A stretch of 64,000 bases of DNA from Cubamyces lactineus (Eukaryota; Basidiomycota; Agaricomycetes; Polyporales; Polyporaceae). This document shows positions 36,339-47,930 of the stretch, piece after piece. The stretch lies in assembly GCA_022376465.1 (NCBI GenBank), contig JACDTU010000008.1, positions 1,426,001 through 1,490,000 of the forward strand, read 5' to 3'. Numbering within the stretch: the stretch's first letter is position 1; every line of letters starts with the position of its first letter. The position numbers and the translations under genes were made by a program. Below the pieces are notes generated by a model. It was not told the DNA's origin. It saw nothing but the letters and a program-made list of their open reading frames with translations, and ran no database searches.

Positions 36339-39300
36339 GCCGGTCGTTGACGGGCTCGCCAGTCTTCCGGTGTTTCCCTTCCTTCTCTCCGTCGCATGCC
36401 CGTCGCTCGTTCGGGACCTCGGCGACGCCCCGTCTTCATTACACACCTACCTTCACTGCCGCCTTTGTAATTCGTGTGGTCCATATCGTGTTGCCCCCTC
36501 CCCTGTTCTGTCCTGTCCTGTCCCGTCGGATCGAAGTCCACCACATCACTATCTTCCCGTGCCCTGTGCTGCCTGCCTGCCCTCCCTCTCACGCTTCCGC
36601 TTTGCTATGTAACTGTTTTTCTGTCTAGTTGATGTGCTGCTGCGCCGTCGTCATCGTCTCTCGTCCCTCGTCGCCCCGTCCCGTCTCGTCCTGTCCTCGT
36701 TCTCGCCCTCGTCTCGTCCGCCTCGTCACTCCCTCACTTTTATCTCTATCTCGTGATCGCCGTACATCGTAGTACACACCGTACACACACACCGTCAGTC
36801 AGTCAGTCAGACTCGGCCTCTCTCCCCTGGTTCCTGAATATCCCGCGTCATTACGATACACCTCCGTTTGCAATCTCCCCTTTCTCTTCCGTGTAACACA
36901 TACTTGGTGCTTGTAGTTTTCCTTTTTGTTCTTGTTTTTTTTGTTTGCTCACTGCTCGGAGATTGGCCTGTAAATCAAGCTGAACATTCTTTCATTCTTC
37001 CTGTCTACTTCCGCGCCTGTGTGTCCGTCCGTCCTTCCGTCTGAGTGGCTGGGTGACTGGCCATGACCACATTACACGGACCGCATTACATGGACCCCGG
37101 TTCCTCGCATCACCAGCACCTCGCATCACCTTCCGAATCAGACCCGCCGTTGCAATCCAGGACCACCCAACACACAGATCTCTCTTTTGCCCCCGCCGCA
37201 CGGACTTCGCGGGAACGCCGCTCGGCGCAACCTTCGCTACGTCAGCACCGTTGCTGCATGAAGCGTGAAACGTTGACGTCGCAGCGATGCGCCCGCGCAC
37301 ACTGTAACATTCAGGGACGCATTCGCGCACCCGCGCACCCCCCCGCCAGTGGCATCTGGACACATCTCGCGAGTGCTGTTGTTTTACGTGTAGGGGGGCC
37401 TGGAGGACGCGGGTCGGGCGGTTGGGTGGTTGGGTGATAAGTCGTGTATTGGCGTGGTTGTACGTGTAACGCAAGCGGTGCACGCGGTGCCCCCGCGAGC
37501 TGCGAGTTGCGAGCTGCGTACGCGTAGGTAAGCACGCGTAGTCTGAGGAAAGGGCGGGGGCACCTGCGCGACGAGTGCCGTAATGGTCGCTGATGCATAC
37601 TATGCGCCCCCTCGCCGATTTGGATCGCAGCGACTCAGCGAGCGGGTGGCCGCAACAGACCGGCCGCGTAGGCCTTCGCTACGATGGCAATGGCAATGAT
37701 CTGTGGCTGGTGTACCAGCAGCGTGTGCACAGCACCGCCCGTGGTGTGTGTTCAGGCTCCAGGCTTCATGCTTCAGGTTGCTCCGAACTGGGGCTCGCAA
37801 GCGTCATTGGATAAGTCCTGGCGTTCCGACCCCTGGTTTCCGACACGGCTAAACGGGCTGATATTTGTTGTGACAGAGTCGGCGGTAGGAAGGGGAGATA
37901 AAACCCACCGGACTTTCAAATGACATGACCTCCCGGAAATTATCAGTGGGTTCTGTGCGAAAAAAGAAGGTGGTGCAGTGCCCACGGTCGGTCGGCGGCG
38001 GCGGTCCAGCGACCCACCAAGCGACCGGAGGACGAGCCATCCAGATCAATCGATCTCCAAACCATTCTTTCCTTCGTTTCCCTCAGGCCATCCCCACACT
38101 GCAGGAACACACGCACCCGCCGCGGTGCTGGTGCTGGTGCTGGTGCTGGTGCTGACAACGCCCGCGCGCGTGGCCGTGAGGGATGCAGATATGCTTCAAC
38201 TTCGTAAGGACCGTGGCGTCGCGGCCCTGGCTTAGGCAGCAGGACGCAGCTTCGAGAATCCCTGCCGGAGCTTGCGGTGGGGGCGTGCGGCTGGTAGCAG
38301 GCAGCACGGGGACATCGTCTCATAATGTTCTGTCCGCTTTGTAGCCATGGATTCGAGATTGTCGGGCGCGTCCGTGCTACCACGGCTGGGCACGGAGCGA
38401 GAGTGCTCTCCATTGTGACATGCATTGTCCTTCCTGAGGCCGGGGGACAGCGGAGAGAATTGCGATATCTCTGCGTCGCGTTCGCAAGAGCTCTTCGCGG
38501 CCATAACTCAGCCTGAAGTCATCCCGCTTGCAATCCGATTCGATAGCGAGAAAATAAGTGGAGGGACAGCCGGTGGCTCGGGTGAGAAGCAAGGCCTCGA
38601 GGCGACACACTTCAGAGTCCGCCCAGCGTTCGAGGACGCACCCGCTCGCGCAGTCTACGGAGGCCGGCAGAGGAGCCCAGGACCGCCTTCTGACGCCTAA
38701 CCTTCCATCCTTGACATATGAGAGATGATCACCCGCTCGGCACGGCGTCCAGAAGCATCCACGGAGGGAGACTGTGCGGCCGTGGGGTGGAAGGAAGGGG
38801 TTCGCGAGGGCAGGGGTGTATGGATGCAGGCGTGCTGCTGTGCCAGAGTCCGCTGAGTTACGGTTACGGTATGCCTGGCCACCACGCTCCCGACCTTGGC
38901 ACGGGCCTGTGTCCGCTACGCTTCTGAACCGTCCGTGGCACGCCCGCGGTCGCTGCTCGCACCGCCGGGAACGGTCAAATGAAGGCGTCATGTGCGGAGC
39001 GGAAATTGTCCCGCGAGAGCAGGAGGCAGGGTCGAGAAGCTAACTCTGGAAGGCCATCCCTCGGCCGCTGTACCTCATGCCTGGCCATTGTGCAGCAGCG
39101 CCGAACATCTCGCGGGACGTACACTCCGCCGTATCTGGGCGACTAGGAGCTCGCTTCACCACGAAGCGTGCCACTGACCAAGCCCCATGCAAGTCTGTCC
39201 ACCTACCGGAACCGTCGTGGCCCGTTGCGTTGGGTACGGATCTTTGACCCTTGGGTGCATGGCAGTTGCCAACACTGCTGTGGTCGCTGAATGGAAGACC

Positions 39301-40954
39301 GTGTGCGGCAAGGGAGACGAGCAGCGCGGGGTTTCGAGCGCGGACGCACACTTCTTGCGCGGCGTGGGTTCATGCCTGCGTCACTTCCCATTTGTCACCG
39401 GGATTGGGTCAGCGAGAAGCCAGGGCGACGATCGTCCTTATTCGGAGGCGTGTGTACGCCAGCGACGATGCGCGCCGGTCCTGGCTGGGAGGCGAGCTGC
39501 GGGGTGATGACGAGAGGTGACGCGGCAAGATATCGGCCGCAAGCGCGAAGGCACTTTGCCATGCATTTTACCCCAGAAGGAACGGACAGTGCATACCATG
39601 CACGGTTATTTGGCTGCGGTATTTGAGAGCCGACCGTGTAGCGTTAATGACGCCTTCGTCTGAGGGGCTTGTGGCGTTGCTTCGCAATATGTCGATGCGG
39701 TCGGGGATGGAAAAACCTTGTAGTAATGACACGGTAAGTGCTGCGAGGAGTGTGACAAAGGAATAGACAAGCGAAGTCCGCTAGTACTTGTTGGGTAGGG
39801 GTAGATTGACAGATTAGGTGTGTCATTCAGAATATTGGATATCGTGAGTTCCTTCGCACAATACACTGCCTGATTCTGTGAACGGCGCCGTCGAACCTCT
39901 GCGATTGTGAACGATTTCCTAGCGTTGTGTGGACTGTATGGGCTCAACCGCTCACTAGCAGCACAATGCGCCGTGGCAGAAGGTTTATTGGGAGAGATAG
40001 CAGAAGTATGATCGTGCTTACTGAAGAGAAGACTCCTAGCGTAGCTTCCTTTCCATCGCCAAGAAGCCCTCGCGTGTTTGCATCCGTGCGCTTGTCATGA
40101 CATAGGTTCCTGTCGCGAATGTTGGCTATCGCGACAGTATCTCATGAGTCAGATGCGGTCACGCTTTGATTAGAACAGCCTGCATTCTCTCGTAATCAGC
40201 ACAAGTGCATGTGGTGGCACACCGTAGGTTTATGTCACTTACCGATGAAGCTTCTCTAGTCCTCTCAATATGCAGTTGTCAATGCACTTCGTGCATGCAA
40301 GTACTACTGTGACCGAGGTCGGCGCTGCAAGTGTGAGCGTCTCTTCTTGAGGGTGTATCAACTTCGCCATTATCATTGCATCTACAGTATCATGAGATCG
40401 TCAAAAATATCATAGGCTACCTCATAGACAATTGAAAACATGGCGATAAGTACGTACCATGGTGTGAGGTCAGAACTGGTCAGAAACGAAGTCAACTAAA
40501 CGCATAGACGCCCGATTGACGCCTGCCGCTGAGTTTCAACATCTGCACCGCTTGCTATCTGACGCTCAAGGTACGCTTCTTGCACTTGTCCGGCTACAAG
40601 CCCCGTCAGTTTAACTTACTCCTGTCTCCGGATGTCTCCCACTCGCACCATCGCGTTACGACAAAATTGAGTGCATTACGCAAGAACAACGATAATACGT
40701 GCAAATTCTATGGTGACAAGATAAGCACAACATCTCCAGAACTGGCAAGCTAAGTCTGAGGTTTATCACACTGGGCACAGCACCAAGATTGTGGATGCTG
40801 AGGATAGATACAAGATACAAGCCAGTGTAACTAGGAAAAACGAGCGCGAACAAAGTTCAAACCATCGCTCTGATACATGAGAATTCGCATGAGGCGCCGG
40901 CAACGAGGTGGAGCGGAGATGACACTCACAAGTGTGCAGTGTGTCGCCCAATAC
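36339..40954. other. 4.6-kb gene-poor interval downstream of the JmjC gene
   Basis: No supported gene. The first 600 bases are C/T-rich 3' flank. Tandem GTCA units occur near 36794-36811 and a GGTGCT repeat near 38124-38154. The segment from about 39600 to 40950 is clearly less GC-rich than the rest and has only short frames. The 204-residue minus frame at 38377-38991 has no recognisable motif and an Arg-rich, shadow-like composition. Confidence 0.5.
38124..38154 (+). repeat. GGTGCT hexanucleotide repeat
   Basis: Five consecutive GGTGCT units in non-coding DNA. Confidence 0.9.
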
Positions 40955-43015
40955 TCAGACATCGACCACCATCCTAGATGCACCCCCGTCAATTGTGACC
41001 CGCCTTCTGGTGCGCGCTAGCAGGTAGCGGCGTCCGAATGCGGCCAGCTGTGTATGGCCGTTGCCCTCGGAAGCTTTCAGTGACAGCGGAAACCTCCCTA
41101 AGCCCGCAGGTGCTAGGATCACGGCCTCGCCGGTCTATATCGCACGCCGCTTACCGTCAGTGAATCAGGCAATAAATAAGGTACGCATCTCTCACCTTCA
41201 GCCGCACAACGTGATCGAAAGCCTCCTCGTCCGTGAAGTCCGCCGATACGTGTTTGACTATGGCCTCCCACCATGCCGGCGATGAGAACCGGTGCAGGAT
41301 AGCTATACTGCACAGGTCGATGAGCACCGAGGGAAGTGCCGTTGGCTCTGTGTACGTGTTCAACATCAGTGCGAGAGATTGCGCATCGCGCGAGAGCCCA
41401 ACCTACCCTGTGTACTGATGATAACCCTCATGGCTAGATGACGTTGTTGTCGTGTGAGTGACAACAGGGCTTTGGTCAGACCTGAAACGCCTTTGCTAAC
41501 AGACAGATACTGAACGAGCAGCGGAGGTAAGTGCTCAGTATGTGGTGAGTAGGCTCTTGAACTGACCTTGTGCGCCTCGTCAACGACAAGGACCTTCCCA
41601 GTGTCCACTTGCGCACGGACGAAGAATCGCGAAGCGATCTCAAAGAGCGCGCATGCACTACCCGCGTCCACGAACGGGTCGGAGAGGTCGATGATGGTGA
41701 GTTGGCCTGCCTTGAAGCGCGACTTCGATTGATCCGTGGTGGTGTCCACGAAGGCTTTCAGCAAGAGCATTCTCTGGTCCAGATACCCGATCTGCACAGT
41801 GGTAAGGTCCTTTTTCGCCAGTTCGACCTTCTTCAGGAACGCGCTGTAGGTGAACTTCTCTCCCAGCTCGCGCAGAATTGACTGTGGTTGCATGCAAGGT
41901 CAGGCTACTTGCACAATCCAAAAGGCGCGACACGCACCAGAACCCGTTGCATGTACAATGGAGCGGCATCCGACGAGCCGATGGCCATCATTGACAGGAC
42001 GGCCTCCGCATCAAGCTCCCTACTGGAGAACAGCAGTGGCTCGACTGTAACCCTGCTGCCCAGGGGCGCGTACGTCGCGCGCATCGTATTGAGGGACGAA
42101 CGCGAGACGTAGACCCTGATCGCGGGCGGCTGTATGCCCTTGATCTGCGTTTGTCCGATCCATGCTGCTTCGCAGGGGCGTGATCCGGACCCACCCTCGC
42201 CGAAATGGAGTACGAGTCCACTGAGCGGTTTATGGGAGAGACCGATGGGCTCGAAGCCGGAGATCAGCATGTTCTCGAGCAGGACAGACACCGTATGCGA
42301 CTTGCCGGAGCCTTGTACTCCGCATACAATCGCCGAGAACGGTGCGTTCTGCACGTTCCATTTCAGATGAGCTGCGAGTTGCATACGAGAGATGGGCACG
42401 TACTGTATTGATATAGAGGCGAGGGTCTTGGGGTATGTAACTCCTCGTCTTTTCACTGGCCCAACGATACCATCTGAGCATATACGAGCGATACAAGAGG
42501 CCTGCTCCAAGCCGAGGGATAGGAGAGGGACGGACTACTCACCAGATAGCCAAAACACTGCCCAGAACGCCGTACTGTGATCGCTTCATGTGCATCCCCG
42601 CACCGACATACGCACCGCGCGTCAGCAATGGAGCCGTGATGACTTCGTGCTCATCCTTGGCATCTTCCAACGCGACATTCAAATTCAGGTAACGAAGCTC
42701 CTGTGTCCGATAACTTGAAGGTCAGTCTCAGACATGTTGATGAGAACGTTCAACAGGTTTACTGACTTCGGGTGCCTCGGCCTCAGACTAGGGCATGAGC
42801 AGAGCTCGTGAGCTTTCACATGTCGAGAGCTGTATTCACAACCACGTACGATGGCGTATATCGATTCAGAGTCTCCATCTACGAGTGTTCCCGGAGGTGA
42901 ATCTATGGAATCACTTGGGGAGGATGGTGCTGAATTGTACTGCTAGCACGGGATCAGAACCGTCAACTAGTTCGGACACAATATCGCGTACCTTTTCTGG
43001 GTTAATGGGATCCAT
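40955..43015 (-). CDS. P-loop ATPase with HerA/FtsK-like motifs, copy A
   Basis: Ten exons in coding order (42992-43015, 42850-42942, 42755-42787, 42543-42700, 42404-42455, 41938-42348, 41567-41881, 41407-41509, 41196-41347, 40955-41134) encode about 506 residues. Walker A is GVQGSGKS (130-137). Walker B is KVLVVDEAHK (353-362). RQQRH (382-386) precedes the strand VIISTQEPT (391-399), which resembles the post-Walker-B Gln motif of HerA/FtsK ATPases. HRFSSPAWW follows. DPRLYINTNAPFSAIVCG introduces the P-loop. The C-terminus (AAFGRRYLLARTRRRVTIDG) is basic and beta-rich. Function and substrate are unknown; a DNA- or RNA-translocating role is inferred from motif class only. Start could be 43123. 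The N-terminal exons are the least certain, because the intron before residue 103 has a nearer acceptor that would introduce a stop. Confidence 0.75.
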
Positions 43016-43762
43016 ACAATTCAAAGGGAAGGGTAATGGTAAAAGAGGAAATGGGGGCACAGGAGGAAGGTATCGTGCTGCAGCCATTGCCGTCAGCGTT
43101 TTAAGAGCATCGAAGGTGCACAACGAGGCTAGTAGGTGTGCTGCGGTATCCTCCCGCAGGGCAACTGAAAGGCCATTGGCGGCAGCACAAAGGGCCGTTC
43201 TGCGTCGATCTTCACTGGCTCTGCACGCTACGAAGGCGCGGATCTACATGTCTTCAGTGCGATGCTGGTACAACGTTTGGTGCACCGTCGAAGAGCGATG
43301 CCGCACAAGGCGACCTTATCCTCTTCGAGCGAAGGCGCGTCCGCCATACATGGTATGCACATAAACGTGCGGCAAGGGTGGCACGGAGAGAGGTGTTGAC
43401 CTCCCTAATGCGAGCTGCTGCTAGACAGTGGAGCAAGCTTCGTCAACACGTGGAGGTGCATGAGGTAGGATTCCCTTACCGCAGCAGCGCAGCTACCGTG
43501 ACGCTCATCGCTCTACAATCATGTTCGAGACCCCTAGGATCTACTGCCGAACATCCGGCCGACGAAAGATCGACTGGGTATCTACGCTGTATTAATCGCC
43601 ATCTAGAACATATAGAGCATGCAGCATCTGAGGGTGATATAGCATATCACGAACGGTATAGGCCCGGGAACCGGGGGTAAAGTAGACTACGGTTCACTGA
43701 TAGATTATGCTGCTGTGATCAAGAGAAGTAGCCGGGTTCGTGGTTGGGAGTAGCCAAGGTCT
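43016..43762. other. Spacer between the two HerA-like ATPase genes
   Basis: It holds the promoter of copy A and the 3' flank of copy B. The plus-strand frames here (for example 43138-43680) have no motif and are not supported. Confidence 0.5.
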
Positions 43763-45740
43763 TCAACCATCGAGGGCCATCCGCGATACGCCTCCATCCA
43801 CGGTGATGCGCTTGCGCGTCTTGATAATGAGATACCTCCTGCCGAAATGGGCGACCTTCGGTTTGCCCTGGACAACCGCACCCGATGCGGTCTTGCGTGT
43901 TGTCCAAAAGAGCCCCAACCCACTAGGACACAGCACAAGTGCTTGTCCCGTCTGGTTAGAAATGTCACAAGCGTCAGCCGTGCCGTCGGGGCCAGTGACA
44001 ATGCGCGGTGCACTCACTTTGAGCTTGACGACTTGCGTGAAGCCTTGCTCGTTAGAGACATCCGCGCATACACGCTTGGCGACGGAGTCCCACCACGCGG
44101 GGGACGAGAATCGATGGAAGATCGCGATGCTGCACAAGTCTATAAACACCGGCGGCACGGCAGTAGGCTCTGGTTTATCCAGTCAGTCTCGGCGATAGGT
44201 ACGATACGGGTGAAGGAGAACGCCGACCTTGGGTGCTGATAACCACACGCATGGATAGATGGCGTTGCTGACGTATAAGCGAAGTCAATGCCTTCGTCAA
44301 GCCAGTAGTGTCACCACGAGTCGCTGATAGGTACTACACGCGTGGTCAGCTTTGGCAGTCAACTGATGAGGACGGGGCGCACTCAACATACCTTGTGTGC
44401 TTCATCTACGACAAGGACTTTGCCAGTGCCCACGTCCGCTCGCACAAATAGCCGTGTGACGATCTCAAACAGCGAACAAGCGCTGCTAGGATCAATGAAT
44501 GGGTCCGAAAGGTCGATGATGGTCAGCCGTCCTGGCTTGAATAGAGAACCCTTTCGGCTCTTCAAAGGGTCCACGAAGGACGCTAGAAGAGACAAGCGCT
44601 GGTCGAGAGCGGCCTTCTGGTGAGGATTCATGTCTTTTTTCGCCTCCTTGATCTCTGCTAGGAAGTTCGTATACGTGAAGTTCTCCCCTAGTTCACGCAA
44701 GATCGACTGGATCACGGCGTCAGCATGCTGAAAACACCGAGGAGAGATTCATGGGTAACGAACCAGAATGGACTGCATATACAGAGGCGCAGATTCCGAA
44801 GAACCTACCGCCATCATGGACAGAATCGCCTGAGCATCCAGCTCGGAGTGGGAGAACGTGAGCGGGCGCACAGTGATATCTTCTCCGAGTGGCGCGTAGA
44901 CCTTCTTCATCGTTGAAAGCGATGACTTGGATACGTAAACCCTGACCGACGGCGGGTCCACGTCGTCCGAATCCGTTTGCGCAAGCCAAGCAGCCTCGCA
45001 CGGGAGTGAGCCTTGCCCGCCCTCACTGAAATGCAGTACAAGCCCCGAGAGGGGCTTCGTGCATAAGCCGATGGCTGGATGATCTGCAATCATCATGCTC
45101 TCCAGGAGCACTGATACGGTATGGGATTTCCCTAATCCTTGAACACCGCACACCAATGCGGAGAACGGAGTATTCTGAGAGAACACTGTCAGGCGGCGCT
45201 TCGGAGTATGCCAGGGGAACAACAGCTCACGGTGTTCACATATAGCCGAGGATCATCTGGGGTGCGAGTGGCTGTGGATTGACTAGCAAGAGTGGCTCCA
45301 GGCCTGTATAATAAGTACAAACGTAGTGACTTACTGGATGGAAAGGACGCTACCCAACACCCCATACTGGTTTCGTGTCTCCGGTATACTGACTGTAAGA
45401 TACGCTTCACGTGTAAACAGGGGTGCTGTCATCAATTCGTGGTCTTCTATCGCATCGCCTACGGTACATTCATCGCAGAGGAGAGCCAATTCCTGTCCGA
45501 GCTCGAGTTCGTCAAGCCAAGCCTAGAGAAGTCCACATGCTCCAGTAGCAACTTACCTCCACGGCGCGGTCGCTCAGTTCCTAAAGCATAGAGGATCCCA
45601 TTAGTTAGACACACATTTTGAGCGAAGCTGGGTTGAATTACACTGTCAGAGGGTGATGGAGGCATCGCCTTGGTCGCTGCAGTACCAGTCCGGCGTATAG
45701 GTGGACTCGGCTGGGTGATTCTTGCAGAGCTGCGCTTCAT
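43763..45740 (-). CDS. P-loop ATPase with HerA/FtsK-like motifs, copy B
   Basis: Nine exons in coding order (45615-45740, 45557-45580, 45335-45522, 45231-45303, 44764-45174, 44392-44727, 44228-44333, 44018-44169, 43763-43951) encode about 534 residues. It is colinear with copy A. Walker A is GVQGLGKS (147-154) and Walker B is KVLVVDEAHK (377-386). RQQRH, VVISTQEPTAV and FHRFSSPAWW follow in the same order. The Walker A exon has the same length in both genes (411 nt). The C-terminus FGRRYLIIKTRKRITVDGG parallels copy A. All catalytic residues are intact, so both copies look active. Several introns are only 31-36 nt. The N-terminus (MKRSSARITQPSPPIRRTG) is basic and Pro-rich. No function is known to me for this fungal family. 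Confidence 0.77.
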
Positions 45741-46031
45741 TTTGGTCTCTTATAGCAGTCAAAGACCAATAGCTTATTTTACTAGCCACAGCACTTGCAA
45801 AGGTCGCCTTGGTCCTGGTAGGCGATGGTTAGCAATGACTTTTGAAAACTCAAGGACGCGTCGCCAGGCCTTGAGCGCGTGAGCGCTTGATCACTGGCGC
45901 GACGCGTCGCGCGGCGGCTGTCACATGATCGCTTTTCTTCCCTCCTCAGTCCTCTTCGGGGCCGAGCTTCGTCCTTCTCCTCCAGTTACCCGTCTAGCCT
46001 CTCTGGGTGTTCGCTTTCAGGACGCATAACC
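45741..46031. promoter_or_regulatory. Divergent promoter of HerA-like ATPase B and RRP8
   Basis: These 291 bases separate two divergent start codons. ACGCGT occurs at 45856-45861 and 45902-45907, the second inside a GACGCGTCGCG context. The boxes may be cell-cycle elements or simply reflect high GC. Confidence 0.4.
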
Positions 46032-47600
46032 ATGTCCCTTTTTGAAGTTCCAGGGTGGAGTGTGCCTCCCGCTCCCGTCTCGCAGCCAAACAAGAAGCGC
46101 AAGCGTCCCTCAACAAAAGGAGCGGATGACATCGATGAAGCTCAAATGATCAAGACCGCACAGAAGAACATCGAGAAACTCATGCGAAGTCTGGGTGCTA
46201 GCACGGATGCCCTTGACGAGGAAGACACCGAGAGGCCCCCCAAAAAGAGTCGCGCGGGCAAAGACAAGAAGGCTAAGGGAGCAGCGTCGGAACCCGAAAG
46301 AGGGAGAAAGAATGGGCGAGAGGGGGAAGAAGATCAACGCAAGCCGCAAGGCAAAGAGAAGAAAGCAGCCAAAGATCAGGATAAGAACTCGAGGAACGCG
46401 AGTGGTAGGTCTCAGGAGAGAACGGAAAGCTCCCCCGCGAAGCCCTCGACAAAGGACAAGAGGAAGGACAAACAGAAAAAGCAGAAGCCCTCTCGTTCCG
46501 AATCCGTGGATGCGCACTCAGACACGGGCGTATCTCATGATGATCCCGCCCACACTCCCGCCAAGGACAAAAAAGTGGAACAGAAGTCCCGCCCCAAGTC
46601 GACGAGCAGCACCAATGATACTAGTCAAGGTCTGACTGCGCTGCAAGCAAATATGAAGAAAAGCTTGGATGGCGCAAGGTTCAGGTATGTGTAAGATGGT
46701 CTGAGCGAGAACGTAGTAGTCACTGACGAGCCAAAGGTGGATCAACGAAATGCTTTACAAGTCCGATAGCGGCAAAGCGCATGAACTCATGAGCTCTGAC
46801 CCCGCTGTGTTTTCGGATGTAGGTATTTTAACTCGTCGTGCTCCGAAAAGTCCTGATAGGGTACTAGTACCACACTGGCTTTCGTCATCAAGTCGAGTCC
46901 TGGCCTACGAATCCTGTCTCGCACTACATCTCTACCCTTTCTTCCTACCCAGTCAAAACCGTTATCGCTGACCTCGGCTGCGGTGATGCTGCCCTTGCGC
47001 GGGCGCTCGTCCCTAAGGGAATGACAGTTCTCTCCTTCGATCTTGTGTCCGATGGCGCATATGTCATCGAAGCAGACACATGCGTTCGCGTTCCTCTACC
47101 TGGATCGGAGATACCTCTTGGTGCATCTAGTGCGGATCAAGACAACGAGGCTGGTACAGGCGAGGGTCAAATCGTTGATGTCGTCGTATGTGCTCTCAGC
47201 CTTATGGGAACAAATTGGCCCGGATGCATCCGCGAGGCCTGGAGAATCTTGAAAGCCGGGTGCGTTTGTTGTGGTGGGTTTTCCATCATGCTCGTCGCTC
47301 ACATCTCGTTGCCAGTGGCGAGTTCAAGATCGCGGAAGTCACTAGTCGATTCTCCAGCATCGATCAGTTCACCTCGTTTATCACCTCGTTTGGGTTCAAA
47401 CTGCAATCGAAGGTACGTAGAATAGTGCGATGGGGGGGGGGGGGGGAACGTACTCACTCGTCTTCTAGGACGAGCGAAACACCCACTTTACGATGTTCGA
47501 ATTTAAGAAGATCCCACGCAAGCCCAAGGCAGAGAAGGAGTGGGCGAAGCTGATGTCCCGTGGAAATATCCTTAAACCTTGTGAGTACAAAAGGCGGTAG
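46032..47600 (+). CDS. RRP8: 25S rRNA adenine-N1 methyltransferase RRP8
   Basis: Five exons (46032-46684, 46737-46818, 46868-47259, 47316-47412, 47469-47600) encode 451 residues. Residues 1-210 are Lys/Glu/Ser-rich and disordered, with many basic clusters suited to nucleolar targeting. The methyltransferase domain begins near residue 225 (LDGARFRWINEMLY). It holds the SAM loop VIADLGCGDAALARALV, VVVCALSLMGTNW (motif post-IV), and EAWRILKAGGEFKIAEV. The C-terminal CEYKRR is shared with yeast Rrp8. Rrp8 makes m1A in helix 25.1 of 25S rRNA in the nucleolus and supports early pre-rRNA processing. Intron 4 contains a run of 15 G (47432-47446). Confidence 0.95.
47432..47446 (+). repeat. Poly-G tract (15 G) in RRP8 intron 4
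   Basis: Fifteen consecutive G lie within the intron 47413-47468. The tract is G-quadruplex prone and also a place where sequencing length errors occur. Confidence 0.85.
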
Positions 47601-47930
47601 TTCGCAGTTGGTGTGTCGTCCTCCACAATGGTATCGCTCTGCTGTTGGAGATCTTCGTCCTACGGCATCATATGCTAGTTCATGTCTAGGAAGTCTGCAC
47701 TGTCACGCGACATCCTTGTCTCGTACTCTCGGTAACGTGTTCAGCCAATGGTCTAGCCAACGGCCTCACGGCCGTCGTCGTTATCTAGCGGGTATGGTCT
47801 ATGCAGTTCTGCAGCGTGCCAGAGAATGCATACTTTTACGTGATGGTTTGAGCGCGCATCGCAACATATAAGGTGTCAAGCCTCGACGATGTATCCGGAT
47901 ACACCGCTCTATCTTCGCTCGTTTACATCC
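47601..47930. other. Intergenic between RRP8 and the F-box cluster
   Basis: These 330 bases hold the RRP8 3' flank and the upstream region of F-box gene 1. No gene seen. Confidence 0.5.

Noticed and set aside
38377..38991. 204-residue minus-strand ORF in the gene-poor region
   Set aside because: No recognisable motif, high Arg/Ser/Cys content, no splice partners and no conserved-looking start. It is treated as chance.
41366..41406. Read-through frame of ATPase copy A past VIISTQ
   Set aside because: The continuation GRLGSRAMRNLSH is intron. Splicing to 41347 restores EPTALPSVLIDL, which matches copy B.
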